64,000 nt of DNA from Gammaproteobacteria bacterium (lineage in GTDB: Bacteria > Pseudomonadota > Gammaproteobacteria > Pseudomonadales > Azotimanducaceae). The translations under genes and the position numbers were made by a program. Below are positions 27,655 through 36,228 of the stretch, one piece after another. Below the pieces are notes generated by a model. It was not told the origin of the DNA and ran no database searches. It saw only the letters and a program-made list of their open reading frames with translations. How positions within the stretch are numbered: the first letter of the stretch is position 1; every line of letters begins with the position of its first letter. The DNA lies in assembly GCA_009840305.1 (NCBI GenBank), contig VXNY01000024.1:372001-436000 (forward strand). Direction: 5' to 3'.

Positions 27655-28421
27655 AAATTCGTTTCTTACTCGCATTAGAAAATAGACTTCGAAACTTAAG
27701 AAGGAAATATGCGCACATCTTGTACGCAGGAAAGAGTGTTTATTGTCCCATGTGTGACCAGACGTTTCGAAAATTTAAATCAGCTGGTAGGTCCAAATAT
27801 AAACGACCTAATTCGGTGTGTCCTAAGTGTGCTGGTCGGGAGAGAGATCGAGTCATGCACTTGTTCTTTGCCGAAAAAAAAGAAATTCTCCGTCGCAAGC
27901 AGTGTCGCTTACTGCATATCGCGCCTGAACCATGCGTCGTTCCTAATTTACGAGATCTCGCGACACAACTGTACGTGAGCGGAGACTTAGTCAGGAATGA
28001 CGTGTTGACGCAGTTTGATATACAAGCGTTGCCGTTTTCTGATCAATCATTTGACGTTGTATATTGCAGTCATGTATTACAAGCTGTGGAGGACGACGAT
28101 AAAGCCTTAGCGGAAATCTCTCGAGTTTTGTCCTACAACGGATGGGCTATCGTAAATGTCCCCTGTCGCGGAGTATCGACACGTGAATTTCACGCCGGAG
28201 GAGACGAGGAAGCCCCTGCAGATTTTGTACGAATCTATGGCTCAGACTTTACCGACAAGTTAGTACAAAAAGGGTTCAACGTCGTGCCCATCAAAATGCA
28301 CGATATAGCTTCAGACGAAGATCAACGGATGATGTGTCTGAGCGCGGAATCAGTCGGTTCAATTTACTTACTCCAACACGGAACACAGAATCTCGAAAAT
28401 AACACTGAACTCGACGAATAA
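27651..28421 (+). CDS. SAM-dependent methyltransferase with N-terminal zinc ribbon
   Basis: 256 residues. The N-terminus has two CxxC pairs (CPMCDQTF at about 33-40 and CPKC at about 60-63), a probable zinc ribbon. The class I methyltransferase part has LLHIAPEPC (motif I-like), then FDIQALPFSDQSFDVVYCSHVLQAVEDD and EISRVLSYNGWAIVNVPC. This pattern of 'LHIAPE' plus late EY/RIYG motif (RIYGSDFTDKLVQKGF) is a widespread family found near surface-polysaccharide and sulfotransferase genes; the acceptor is unknown. It overlaps yrbL by four bases. A 310 bp region without a supported gene follows before the converging coxD. Confidence 0.85.
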   Translation: MKIRFLLALENRLRNLRRKYAHILYAGKSVYCPMCDQTFRKFKSAGRSKYKRPNSVCPKCAGRERDRVMHLFFAEKKEILRRKQCRLLHIAPEPCVVPNLRDLATQLYVSGDLVRNDVLTQFDIQALPFSDQSFDVVYCSHVLQAVEDDDKALAEISRVLSYNGWAIVNVPCRGVSTREFHAGGDEEAPADFVRIYGSDFTDKLVQKGFNVVPIKMHDIASDEDQRMMCLSAESVGSIYLLQHGTQNLENNTELDE

Positions 28422-28731
28422 TTGGACATTCGCCGTAATCTCCTAACGATTCGTGTCCGGGTTAAGTAGTAGTAACTTTTCGTGCCAACGACACTTCCAT
28501 TCTGTCTTTGAGACAGCAGGGCACCTTGTGCAAATAACGCTTCAAAAATCGCTTAGCCTGAACCGAATCTCCAAGACTCAAACCAAGTTTCAACGAAACT
28601 CGAACAAATAGTTTTAGGTTATTCCAAGAGACTAGTGAGAGTTCTATGTGCTAGCGACCCTCTGTCTCACCAACTGTTCGTAATGAAAACTCCCTGTCTC
28701 TTTCGAATCAGAAGTCTATATTAGCTGCGCG
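28422..28731. other. Intergenic region between methyltransferase and coxD (310 bp)
   Basis: The two flanking genes converge here. No terminator with a clear T-run is visible. On the minus strand the frame from 28650 to 28462 is open for 63 codons and reads somewhat like helical protein (AKRFLKRYLHKVP), but it has no ATG and no ribosome-binding site, so it may be chance or a gene remnant. Nothing else is supported. Confidence 0.35.
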
Positions 28732-29115
28732 TTAATAGTGAGTTTCCTCTTCAGACTCTCCATGGTGCAAGTGCTCTGGTGGTTTGGGCTTTGGAGCCAT
28801 ATCCTCTCCCATGTACCAAACCCTTGTGTTCCATGCATAGTTTGACTCTATCGCCATCAGAAACATCAATACGACCAACGCTATTGGCGGAAGTAATATT
28901 CCAAAAATCAAAGCAAAGCGCTCCCACTTCATGTGCATAAAAATGGCGACTATGAATCCTGCTTTTAAAAGCATGAAGACGACAATCAAAAACCATCTGA
29001 GATTTCCCTGTAAATCTAGATAGTCCACCAGATAGGAGAAAAAACTAAAGACGAACAATAACAACCAGATCAAGAAGTAAATCTTGATAGGATGTTGTTG
29101 ACCCTCTGTTGCCAC
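28732..29115 (-). CDS. ctaF: Cytochrome c oxidase subunit IV
   Basis: 127 residues from a GTG with three membrane helices (KIYFLIWLLLFVFSFFSYLV; FLIVVFMLLKAGFIVAIFM; ALIFGILLPPIALVVLMFLM). This is the small prokaryotic subunit IV of caa3/bo3-type oxidases. MHMKWERFALIFG is the conserved region. It lies 20 bp after subunit III on the minus strand and is the last gene in this coxB-A-C-D cluster. The acidic-histidine tail is common to the family. Confidence 0.87.
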   Translation of the reverse strand: MATEGQQHPIKIYFLIWLLLFVFSFFSYLVDYLDLQGNLRWFLIVVFMLLKAGFIVAIFMHMKWERFALIFGILLPPIALVVLMFLMAIESNYAWNTRVWYMGEDMAPKPKPPEHLHHGESEEETHY

Positions 29116-29135
29116 GTAACGCTAAGCCTCAGTCC

Positions 29136-29810
29136 TTACCACAAATAGAAAAATGCAAAAATGAACACCCAGACAAGATCTACAAAGTGCCAATACAAGC
29201 CTGTTATTTCGACAATCTCAAAATTAGTGTGATCGTATTTACCTCGAACAACCCGAGTGGCGACAATTAATAGATAAGCAACGCCCACGGACACGTGCAA
29301 ACCGTGAAATCCGGTCACCATGAAGAAAATCGAACCAAATTGAGGAGCGCCCATTGGGTTGTACCACGGTCGTACTCGCTCAAGGATCAGTTTGGTCCAC
29401 TCAAAGCACTGCATACCAACGAAGGAAGCTCCTAACGCAGCAGTCGCAACCATCAGCCAAAATACTGCCCACTTTCGACGTTGATAGCCCATGTTAACCG
29501 CCATCGCCATGGTGCCGCTGGACGTGATCAAAATGAACGTCATGATGGCGATGAGCAATAGAGGTACAGACACTCCCCAAACCGTCAGCGCGAACACTTC
29601 GCTGGCTACGGGCCATGGTTCGGTCACTGTCATGCGCATAACCATATAACCTACTAAAAAGCAGGTGAATATGAAAGTATCGGATAGTAGAAAGATCCAC
29701 ATCATCGCCTTGCCCCAAGGTACGCCCTTGAAGGTGCTCATATCGGAAGACCAGTCTCTTGCCGTGCTCGTAAAGATACTTTCTTGTGTCGATAACGTGG
29801 TATCAGTCAT
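29136..29810 (-). CDS. ctaE: Cytochrome c oxidase subunit III
   Basis: 224 residues with about five to seven membrane helices. Subunit III stabilises the proton-pumping core. Conserved segments: MMWIFLLSDTFIFTCFLVGY, FMVTGFHGLHVSVGVAYLL and ITGLYWHFVDLVWVFIFAF, the last being the signature 'YWHFVD(L)VW' of heme-copper oxidase subunit III. The short length is like caa3/bo3 enzymes rather than mitochondrial-type aa3. It is 41 bp downstream of subunit I. Confidence 0.95.
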   Translation of the reverse strand: MTDTTLSTQESIFTSTARDWSSDMSTFKGVPWGKAMMWIFLLSDTFIFTCFLVGYMVMRMTVTEPWPVASEVFALTVWGVSVPLLLIAIMTFILITSSGTMAMAVNMGYQRRKWAVFWLMVATAALGASFVGMQCFEWTKLILERVRPWYNPMGAPQFGSIFFMVTGFHGLHVSVGVAYLLIVATRVVRGKYDHTNFEIVEITGLYWHFVDLVWVFIFAFFYLW

Positions 29811-29851
29811 GCGGTGTAATTGCAGTCCTTAGCTACTAGCGTTGTGTTTGC

Positions 29852-31591
29852 TTAATTTGCTTTTCTACGAGGAACTGTTTGTGGAATATGATCCTTTTCT
29901 TCCCCAGGAACACCAAAATCATACGCCCAACGGTGCACCGTAGGTAATCGATCTTCCCAGTTTCCATGTCGCGGTGGGGTTTCCGGTGTACACCACTCCA
30001 GACTATTAGCACCCCACGGGTTCGCCGGCGCTTTTTTACCTTTGAAATAACTATGCACGAGGTTGTAAATGAACAAGACCTGTGATATCCCCACAATCAA
30101 AGCCGCAATCGTAATAAATTTGTTAAGATTGTGGGCTGCAATTGGATAAAACTCTGATATTCCAGTTTCGTAATAGCGTCGAGGAACTCCAATAAACCCT
30201 AAATAGTGCATTGGAAAGTAAATCGCATAAGTTCCAATAAACGTAAAGTAAAAATGAATCCGTCCTATGGTGTCGTTGAGCATGCGTCCGGTCAGCTTAG
30301 GATACCAGTGGTAAATCCCACCAAAAATAGCAAGAATGGGCGAAACTCCCATAACCATGTGGAAGTGTGCGACCACAAAGTAAGTATCTGATAGAGGGAT
30401 GTCGATGATCACATTACCCAAGAACAGTCCCGTGATCCCTCCGACAATGAAAGTCAGTACGAACGCAAGCGCGAACAACATTGGTACGGTAATCCGAATA
30501 TTTGCGCGCCAAAGCGTCAATATCCAGTTATACACTTTGAGTGCGGTCGGCACGGCAATAATTAAGGTTGTCGTTGCAAAGAAAAACCCAAACGAAGGGT
30601 GCATGCCCGCGACGTACATATGATGTGCCCACACGATAAGCGAAAGTGCTCCAATCGCAACGATAGCCCACACCATCATGCGATACCCAAAAATATTCTT
30701 ACGCGCATGGACTGAAATTAGATCAGAGATTACGCCAAAGGCTGGTAGAGCAACGATATAGACTTCTGGGTGCCCAAAAAACCAAAACAGGTGCTGGAAC
30801 AACAGTGGCTGACCGCCGGAATAATCTAATTTCTGACCTAACGACACGACGGCAGGCATAAAAAAGCTCGTTCCTAGAAAGTTGTCTAACAACATCATCA
30901 CCGCGCTAACGAAAAGAGCAGGGAAGGCAATCAAACCGAGGAAAGTCGCGATAAAAATTCCCCAAACAGTGAGCGGCATGCGCATCAAGGTTAGTCCGCG
31001 TGTTCTTGCTTGAAGAATCGTGGTAATGTAGTTTAGACCCCCCATCGTAAAAGCGACAATAAACACAGCAAGCGAGATCAACATTGTCGCGATACCCCAA
31101 TCAAAACCCGGTGTGCCGGCAGTTATTGTCTGAGGTGGATAGAGCGTCCAGCCTGCGCCGGTGGGTCCTCCTGGTACGAAATAACTGATCATCAAAATGA
31201 TCACAGATAACAGATATACCCAATAACTCAACATATTCACAAAGGGAAATACCATGTCGCGCGCACCACACATTAACGGAACACAAAAGTTCCCAAATGC
31301 GCCGAGCAAAAAAGCCGTCAAGAGATAAATCACCATGATCATGCCGTGCATGGTGATCGCTTGGTAGTAGTGATCCGCAGTAAAGAAGTTCATAAACTCC
31401 CAACCCGGGAATGCGATCTGAAGTCGCATGAACTCCGATAGGATTAATGCAACCAATCCCACCGCCATTGCAGTAATTCCATACTGCACCGCGATGATCT
31501 TGTGGTCTTGACTGAAAATGTACTTCCCGATCCACGTTTTGGGATGGTGAAGGGGAACTGTTTCCTGATAGGGTACTTCTACTGTCGCCAT
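29852..31591 (-). CDS. ctaD: Cytochrome c oxidase subunit I
   Basis: 579 residues with about twelve membrane helices. It carries both hemes and CuB and reduces oxygen. Visible: YYQAITMHGMIMVIYLLTAF (low-spin heme ligand), WFFGHPEVYIVALPAFGVIS (CuB ligand and cross-linked Tyr, near residues 262-280), WAHHMYVAGM (CuB histidines), and DTYFVVAHFHMVMGVSPI (heme ligands). The GHPEVY motif and the E/Y pair make it an A-family oxidase. It is preceded by coxB (37 bp). Confidence 0.98.
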   Translation of the reverse strand: MATVEVPYQETVPLHHPKTWIGKYIFSQDHKIIAVQYGITAMAVGLVALILSEFMRLQIAFPGWEFMNFFTADHYYQAITMHGMIMVIYLLTAFLLGAFGNFCVPLMCGARDMVFPFVNMLSYWVYLLSVIILMISYFVPGGPTGAGWTLYPPQTITAGTPGFDWGIATMLISLAVFIVAFTMGGLNYITTILQARTRGLTLMRMPLTVWGIFIATFLGLIAFPALFVSAVMMLLDNFLGTSFFMPAVVSLGQKLDYSGGQPLLFQHLFWFFGHPEVYIVALPAFGVISDLISVHARKNIFGYRMMVWAIVAIGALSLIVWAHHMYVAGMHPSFGFFFATTTLIIAVPTALKVYNWILTLWRANIRITVPMLFALAFVLTFIVGGITGLFLGNVIIDIPLSDTYFVVAHFHMVMGVSPILAIFGGIYHWYPKLTGRMLNDTIGRIHFYFTFIGTYAIYFPMHYLGFIGVPRRYYETGISEFYPIAAHNLNKFITIAALIVGISQVLFIYNLVHSYFKGKKAPANPWGANSLEWCTPETPPRHGNWEDRLPTVHRWAYDFGVPGEEKDHIPQTVPRRKAN

Positions 31592-31628
31592 CTACGTTCT
31601 TCTATTTATTCGATTTTCTTGTCCAGCG

Positions 31629-32834
31629 TCAATCTGTAACCGGTTCTTCCGTGGGTTCAGATGTTGACTCACCCTCTGGTAGTGTGTTTGAGGCATCTTG
31701 TTCGTCTTCAATCGCTGTTTTTGCTGGTTCGCTCTTTAGAACCTTCATGTAATCCAATATGGACTGCAACTCTTCATCCGTGAGTTCAATAGCGGTCATC
31801 GTCGGAGTATATCCTAACACGATCTCGGCATGAGGATCGAGAATGGACTTTACAATGTAAGCTTCATCCCGTTCACGAGTGGTACCATCGATTAACTCTA
31901 CCGTACCTCCCCAAATATCAAGCCAAGTTGGGCCGGTAGCCAACTGTCTTCCATCATCGGAATGGCATGCGAAACAGCCTTTTTCATTTGCTATGTCCCG
32001 ACCAGTTGCCGCTTCCGGTGAAAGGGGTACTGCCCCTGCTTGCAATCCCGCCCAAGTGACCTGATCATTTAGCCATGTGCTGTATTCATCCATTGAAACG
32101 ACATGCATTTCACCGCGCATATTGAAATGATTTCGACCACAAAGTTCTGCACACAGTACCTCATACACTCTCTCCACAATCGGTTCGAACCAGAAGTAGG
32201 TGACCATTCCCGGTACTGCATCCATTTTTGCTCGAATCGCGGGAACCCAAAAATCGTGAAGCACATCTTGGGAGCGTAATAGTACTTTCACTGGTCTGTC
32301 GACAGGGATTTTTACTGTTTTGTTAGTAATCAGAATGTCATCTTCCCCATAGGGGTCACCGGGTTTCATTCCAAAGGGGTTGTCTAAATTGACATACTTG
32401 TTGTGCGCCGCACCGAAGATTCCATCCGCACCAGGGAATCGATACATCCAATTCCATTGCTTGCTGTAGACCTCTAGTTCGTAGGCATCACTCGGAGGAT
32501 TGATGTAGTCATTCCACGCTACCAAACCAGGTGCGAGCATGACAACTACACCAATAGTCGTAATAATGGTCAGCCGACTCTCAAGTTTCGCGTTTTCTGG
32601 CTCATACTCCGCGAACTTGCCTTCTTGGTATTGGAATTTATACACCCACCAAGCCATAAGGAGACCTAACACGACAAACACTATACCACAAACTACGAAA
32701 GTGATATAGACAGTAATATCGATCAAATTCCAGTTTGAACCAATGGCATCAAAGTGGAACGGCGTAGTGAAATTGAACACGACCGAACCGAGCGTAACCA
32801 AAAAAAGAATTATTGCGATGTATGCGATTCGCAT
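31629..32834 (-). CDS. ctaC: Cytochrome c oxidase subunit II fused to cytochrome c (caa3 type)
   Basis: 401 residues. Two N-terminal membrane helices are followed by the cupredoxin domain with the CuA motif CAELCGRNHFNM (C-x3-C-x3-H-x2-M, near residues 226-237). After it a cytochrome c domain has heme site CFACHSD (about residues 285-291) and a possible axial Met in TPTMTAIEL. Such a fused cytochrome defines caa3-type oxidases that take electrons from a small cytochrome c. The C-terminal tail is Glu/Thr-rich. The assembly genes ctaG/cox11, ctaA/cox15 and ctaB are not in the window. Confidence 0.95.
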   Translation of the reverse strand: MRIAYIAIILFLVTLGSVVFNFTTPFHFDAIGSNWNLIDITVYITFVVCGIVFVVLGLLMAWWVYKFQYQEGKFAEYEPENAKLESRLTIITTIGVVVMLAPGLVAWNDYINPPSDAYELEVYSKQWNWMYRFPGADGIFGAAHNKYVNLDNPFGMKPGDPYGEDDILITNKTVKIPVDRPVKVLLRSQDVLHDFWVPAIRAKMDAVPGMVTYFWFEPIVERVYEVLCAELCGRNHFNMRGEMHVVSMDEYSTWLNDQVTWAGLQAGAVPLSPEAATGRDIANEKGCFACHSDDGRQLATGPTWLDIWGGTVELIDGTTRERDEAYIVKSILDPHAEIVLGYTPTMTAIELTDEELQSILDYMKVLKSEPAKTAIEDEQDASNTLPEGESTSEPTEEPVTD

Positions 32835-32918
32835 TAAGTGCTACTTCTCAAATTAATTAAAGGAATTCGCCGATTTGTCGCGAAATGATCACGTACAAAA
32901 ATATTTTTAGATATGACC

Positions 32919-32936
32919 CACAGCGATAGGGCTGTG
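32919..32936. repeat. Perfect 6 bp hairpin upstream of coxB
   Basis: CACAGC (32919-32924) and GCTGTG (32931-32936) form an inverted repeat with a six-base spacer, located 85 bp upstream of the ctaC start on the minus strand, in a 225 bp gap that separates ctaC from ald. No T-run follows on either strand, so it is not a clear intrinsic terminator. An operator for oxidase regulation is possible but unproven. Confidence 0.35.
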
Positions 32937-33059
32937 AATATGGACTATTCAACGCGCCACGCGCGAGGAGATTTCACAGGCTAGTATTTTAGTCAAAGTA
33001 CTTCTTTCTTAGTCCCATGGTTTTGAACGATCAGAGTGGGCTGACCGCGTAGAAAGTTG

Positions 33060-34175
33060 CTATATTGGAAAGTAGTCTGCCGCCGGATGGAAGGGCTCAT
33101 CCACGGCTTCTGCTACCGCCGAATACGTAACTTTACCGTTAAATACGTTCAAACCTTCACGGAGGTAAACATCCTCTGTCAACGCTCGCTTTAAGCCCTT
33201 GTTTGCTAAGGCGACGGTGTAACGCAAAGTTGCGTTATTTAAAGCAAACGTTGCTGTTCGAGCAACCGCTCCAGGCATATTCGCGACGCAATAGTGTACG
33301 ACATCGTGTTCGACATATGTGGGATCGGTATGGGTAGTCGGACGAGAGGTCGCAAACACGCCACCTTGATCAATTGCTACGTCAACGATAACGGATCCGC
33401 GTTGCATTCGTCGAATCAGATCTTCGGAAACAAGCTTCGGAGTAGTCTTTCCAGGTAGCAGCACTGCGCCGATAACTAAATCTGATTCAGTGACGTGGGT
33501 ATCCACGGCATCTACCGTTGAGAAAATAGTCCGGAGCGCTGGTCCAAAGAACAAATCGAGTTCAGCTAGACGTCGCAAATCTACATCCAATATGGTTACA
33601 TCGGCTTCCATCCCCATCGCCACTCTCGCGGCGTTGGTTCCGACTACGCCACCTCCAAGAACGGTTACCTTTGCTGGGGGTGTGCCTGGAACCCCTCCGA
33701 GCAGTGTACCTCGACCGCCCTGAGCTATTTCTAAAGCATGCGCGCCTGCTTGAATGGACATCCGACCGGCTACTTCACTCATTGGTGCTAGTAAGGGGAG
33801 TCGCCCGTTCGCGTCAGTTACTGTCTCGTACGCGATGGCGGTGCAACCGCTCTCCATTAATCCTCGCGTAAGTTCCGGATTTGGAGCTAAGTGCAAGTAA
33901 GTAAACAGTATCTGATCCTGTTTCAGTCGTTGTACCTCAACAGCTAAAGGTTCTTTCACCTTTACAATCATCTCCGCGTCAAAGACTTCGGCGACATCAC
34001 CGGCGATCCGAGCACCCGCGGCTTCGTAGTCCGAATCAAACAAACCAATATTGAGCCCAGCATTACTTTCAACGACAACTTCGTGCCCAGCATTCGTTAA
34101 TTCGCGCACGCTGGTCGGAGTTAAGCCGATGCGATTCTCGTCTTTTTTGATTTCGCGAGGAACGCCAATGCGCAT
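33060..34175 (-). CDS. ald: Alanine dehydrogenase
   Basis: Catalyses NAD-dependent interconversion of L-alanine and pyruvate plus ammonium. 371 residues from the ATG at 34175, which gives the family N-terminus MRIGVPREIKKDENRIGLT and follows a GAGGG ribosome-binding site by 8 bases; an in-frame ATG at 34190 is less suitable. The pyruvate-binding lysine is in IVKVKEPL (about residue 74) and the catalytic histidine in FTYLHLAPN (about 95). The Rossmann fold has VTVLGGGVVGTNAARVAMGM. No AldR/Lrp-type regulator is adjacent, but a terminator-like hairpin stands directly upstream. Confidence 0.95.
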   Translation of the reverse strand: MRIGVPREIKKDENRIGLTPTSVRELTNAGHEVVVESNAGLNIGLFDSDYEAAGARIAGDVAEVFDAEMIVKVKEPLAVEVQRLKQDQILFTYLHLAPNPELTRGLMESGCTAIAYETVTDANGRLPLLAPMSEVAGRMSIQAGAHALEIAQGGRGTLLGGVPGTPPAKVTVLGGGVVGTNAARVAMGMEADVTILDVDLRRLAELDLFFGPALRTIFSTVDAVDTHVTESDLVIGAVLLPGKTTPKLVSEDLIRRMQRGSVIVDVAIDQGGVFATSRPTTHTDPTYVEHDVVHYCVANMPGAVARTATFALNNATLRYTVALANKGLKRALTEDVYLREGLNVFNGKVTYSAVAEAVDEPFHPAADYFPI

Positions 34176-34206
34176 AGAGTTAGCCCTCATATTCCTTAAA
34201 AAAAGT

Positions 34207-34237
34207 AAAAAAAAGACCCCGACAGTTACCGAAGTCT
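34207..34237 (-). terminator. Rho-independent terminator hairpin directly upstream of ald
   Basis: Read on the minus strand, the 24-base element at 34237-34214 (AGACTTCGGT ... GTCGGGGTCT) pairs over 8-10 bases with an AACT loop, including G-T pairs. It runs straight into a T8 tract (34214-34207), followed by a second T-tract. This is a good intrinsic terminator, only about 32 bp before the ald start codon. It could attenuate ald, or stop read-through from metK-metF across the plus-strand gene between. Confidence 0.75.
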
Positions 34238-34252
34238 CTACGTTCCACGAAA

Positions 34253-34281
34253 ATATTATGTTTATTCGTAAGAAAATACAA
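34253..34281 (-). promoter_or_regulatory. Candidate sigma-70 promoter for ald
   Basis: On the minus strand, TTGTAT (34281-34276) and TAATAT (34258-34253) are separated by 17 bases, matching four of six consensus positions each. A start site would fall near 34246, only about 9 bases before the terminator hairpin. The match is moderate; a promoter farther upstream is possible. Confidence 0.4.
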
Positions 34282-34314
34282 CACTAGATTTGAACCAACA
34301 AACCTCAATGGCGC

Positions 34315-36228
34315 GTGAAACAAGCCGATAAAAAAACTCTTTGGAAGAGAGCAACGACCGAGAATCATCCACGAACCGAGTTCGACGGTGTAGTACGTAC
34401 GCTGTCTGCCTATACGGACACTAGCTTAAAAGGGAATCTCGACGAAGTACTGGCTGTTCTTCAGCAACTAGATAGTGAAAAAACTGGCAAAACAAGAGAA
34501 CTGTTCAATGCGGTTCAGAACGTTCTTGAAAACCTGAAACTTGAGCTCGTGGAGTCGAACAGCGGGGTCGCTAAAGTCCTATGCGACGTCGCTACTTTCC
34601 TTGTTGAATCAAAAACCACCGCGGTTCTGGAAGGTGAATCCGAAAGGCTCGATGAATTGCTAGAACGCTTAGACTTTGTTGCTTCAGGCGGTACTGACGA
34701 CGAAGTACCAAGAGTTCAAAAATCTGACGCAATTACTGAGTCGGTTGCTTATGTTCCGAAATTTCCAATAGAACACCCTAAACACTTTGAAGACCCAAGA
34801 GTTTTACATGCTGCAGAACGGTTAGAGTCGTTAAATGTTATTCTGTCTGCACGAACACTCGGAACTAGCGAATCCAACCATAAGCACACGTTAGAACTTG
34901 AACAGCTTAAGCTAGCCAACTACTGTCTGCAAGCAGCAAAACGAAACACCAAAACCGACCTAAATACGTTTGCAACCAAACTTGCACAGGACATTTCTGC
35001 CTCCGGAACAGAGAATACGAACAAGCCCGATGACTTTCTTAATTATGAAGTTTCCGATGGAGTCATGTATCGAAGTCTTGCCGAAATATTTCGCTGGCAG
35101 TTGCGTAATCTAGCGGTCTCTATTGGTGCTGAGTTAACGTCAAGTACTGACGGGAAAATCTTCATGGAGATCAGTTTCAACGAATCGTACATTTCGACGA
35201 AGGTCGACTTTTTCGGTTTACGAACTGCATTTGATCTAATTAGTAAACGAATGGACGATCTGAGTTTAAAGTTCGAGGATTTCTCGATCTCTGAGCAAGA
35301 CAAATCCAACAAAGAAGGACTAAGTATAACAGCAAAAACACGTAAAGAACGGATCGCGCACAGTCTAGTACAGCTTCAGCAGTTCGTCGATTGTGCTCAG
35401 GGACGGTTTGATATAGCGAGCAACGACGAAGATCAACTTAGCGTAACAGTTGAACTGCCTTCAGAAGCTCGCGCGCTACACACTTTTCCGATCGTCGTCC
35501 GATCTGATTTATTTTTGCTTGAATCTTACTTGCTAACTGCAGTGTTGGAGTCTACCAAAGCGCAATGGAATGCATCCCAAACCAGTGTCAAGTATGCGGA
35601 CCAATATTACCAATGCTGTTGGATAGACGAAGCCATCAAACCACGGACGGGCTCGAAGACTTGGATACTGTTGCTTGATACCAAGGAGCACAAGCTCGCA
35701 CTAGAGGTAGAGACTATAAAAGAACCGGAGTTTCAAATCTCAGTACCTTCCATTTCTCAGATTCATCGTGGACACAAGCATTTTGGTGAGAGAAAAATGA
35801 AACTGTTGTTGGACCCGTCGGAACTACTTCCCAAACGCTTCAACCGCAATTCGGATTCTGTAAACATCTACAACAGTCACTTTCTTTGCCTCAATGTTTC
35901 GCAGGCACTTGAAGACAAGATTCGGCGGTGTTCTGATTCCGATCAAATACTCGTTCGACATACCAAGACGGTAGCGGAAACCCTAACGCAACTTCAAGAA
36001 TTTCGACCAGAGTATCTAATCATAGAAGACCAACAGGACGAGTTTCGCGCAGTTGACGCTTTAACGAGACTAGCGCATTCGATGCCATCGCTGAAGGTAA
36101 AAGTACTGATTTTTGTGGAAGACGATGTCCAGCCCCACAAACACATGAAGAATGATCCAATTGAGGTGACATGCTTCGCACGGGACGTCGATTTTGGTAG
36201 GCTTAAACAGTTGCTCGCTGTAAATTAA
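34315..36228 (+). CDS. Large protein resembling a degenerate CheA/ChpA-type kinase
   Basis: 637 residues from a GTG; no firm match recognised. The N-terminal third is helical. Residues about 340-390 (a GRFDIASNDEDQLSVTVELP segment) resemble the end of a CheA ATP-binding domain, followed by TFPIVVRSDLFLLESYLL and TWILLLDTKEHKLALEVETI, which line up with the two halves of a CheW-like domain. The last 100 residues look like a receiver domain: HFLCLNVSQALEDKI, ILVRHTKTVAETLTQL, RPEYLIIEDQQ. The N and G boxes of the kinase are not visible and the receiver's acidic pair and phospho-Asp are replaced (Leu-Asn; Glu). If correct, it is a non-catalytic scaffold. No chemotaxis or pilus genes are nearby. 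It faces ald and its 3' end overlaps metF by 26 bp. Confidence 0.5.
   Translation: MKQADKKTLWKRATTENHPRTEFDGVVRTLSAYTDTSLKGNLDEVLAVLQQLDSEKTGKTRELFNAVQNVLENLKLELVESNSGVAKVLCDVATFLVESKTTAVLEGESERLDELLERLDFVASGGTDDEVPRVQKSDAITESVAYVPKFPIEHPKHFEDPRVLHAAERLESLNVILSARTLGTSESNHKHTLELEQLKLANYCLQAAKRNTKTDLNTFATKLAQDISASGTENTNKPDDFLNYEVSDGVMYRSLAEIFRWQLRNLAVSIGAELTSSTDGKIFMEISFNESYISTKVDFFGLRTAFDLISKRMDDLSLKFEDFSISEQDKSNKEGLSITAKTRKERIAHSLVQLQQFVDCAQGRFDIASNDEDQLSVTVELPSEARALHTFPIVVRSDLFLLESYLLTAVLESTKAQWNASQTSVKYADQYYQCCWIDEAIKPRTGSKTWILLLDTKEHKLALEVETIKEPEFQISVPSISQIHRGHKHFGERKMKLLLDPSELLPKRFNRNSDSVNIYNSHFLCLNVSQALEDKIRRCSDSDQILVRHTKTVAETLTQLQEFRPEYLIIEDQQDEFRAVDALTRLAHSMPSLKVKVLIFVEDDVQPHKHMKNDPIEVTCFARDVDFGRLKQLLAVN

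Noticed and set aside
28462-28650. 63-codon minus-strand open frame downstream of coxD
   Set aside because: No ATG, no ribosome-binding site and no recognisable family; kept only as a possible remnant in the intergenic note.
31101-31535. 144-codon frame inside ctaD in another frame
   Set aside because: His/Arg-rich out-of-frame shadow of subunit I.
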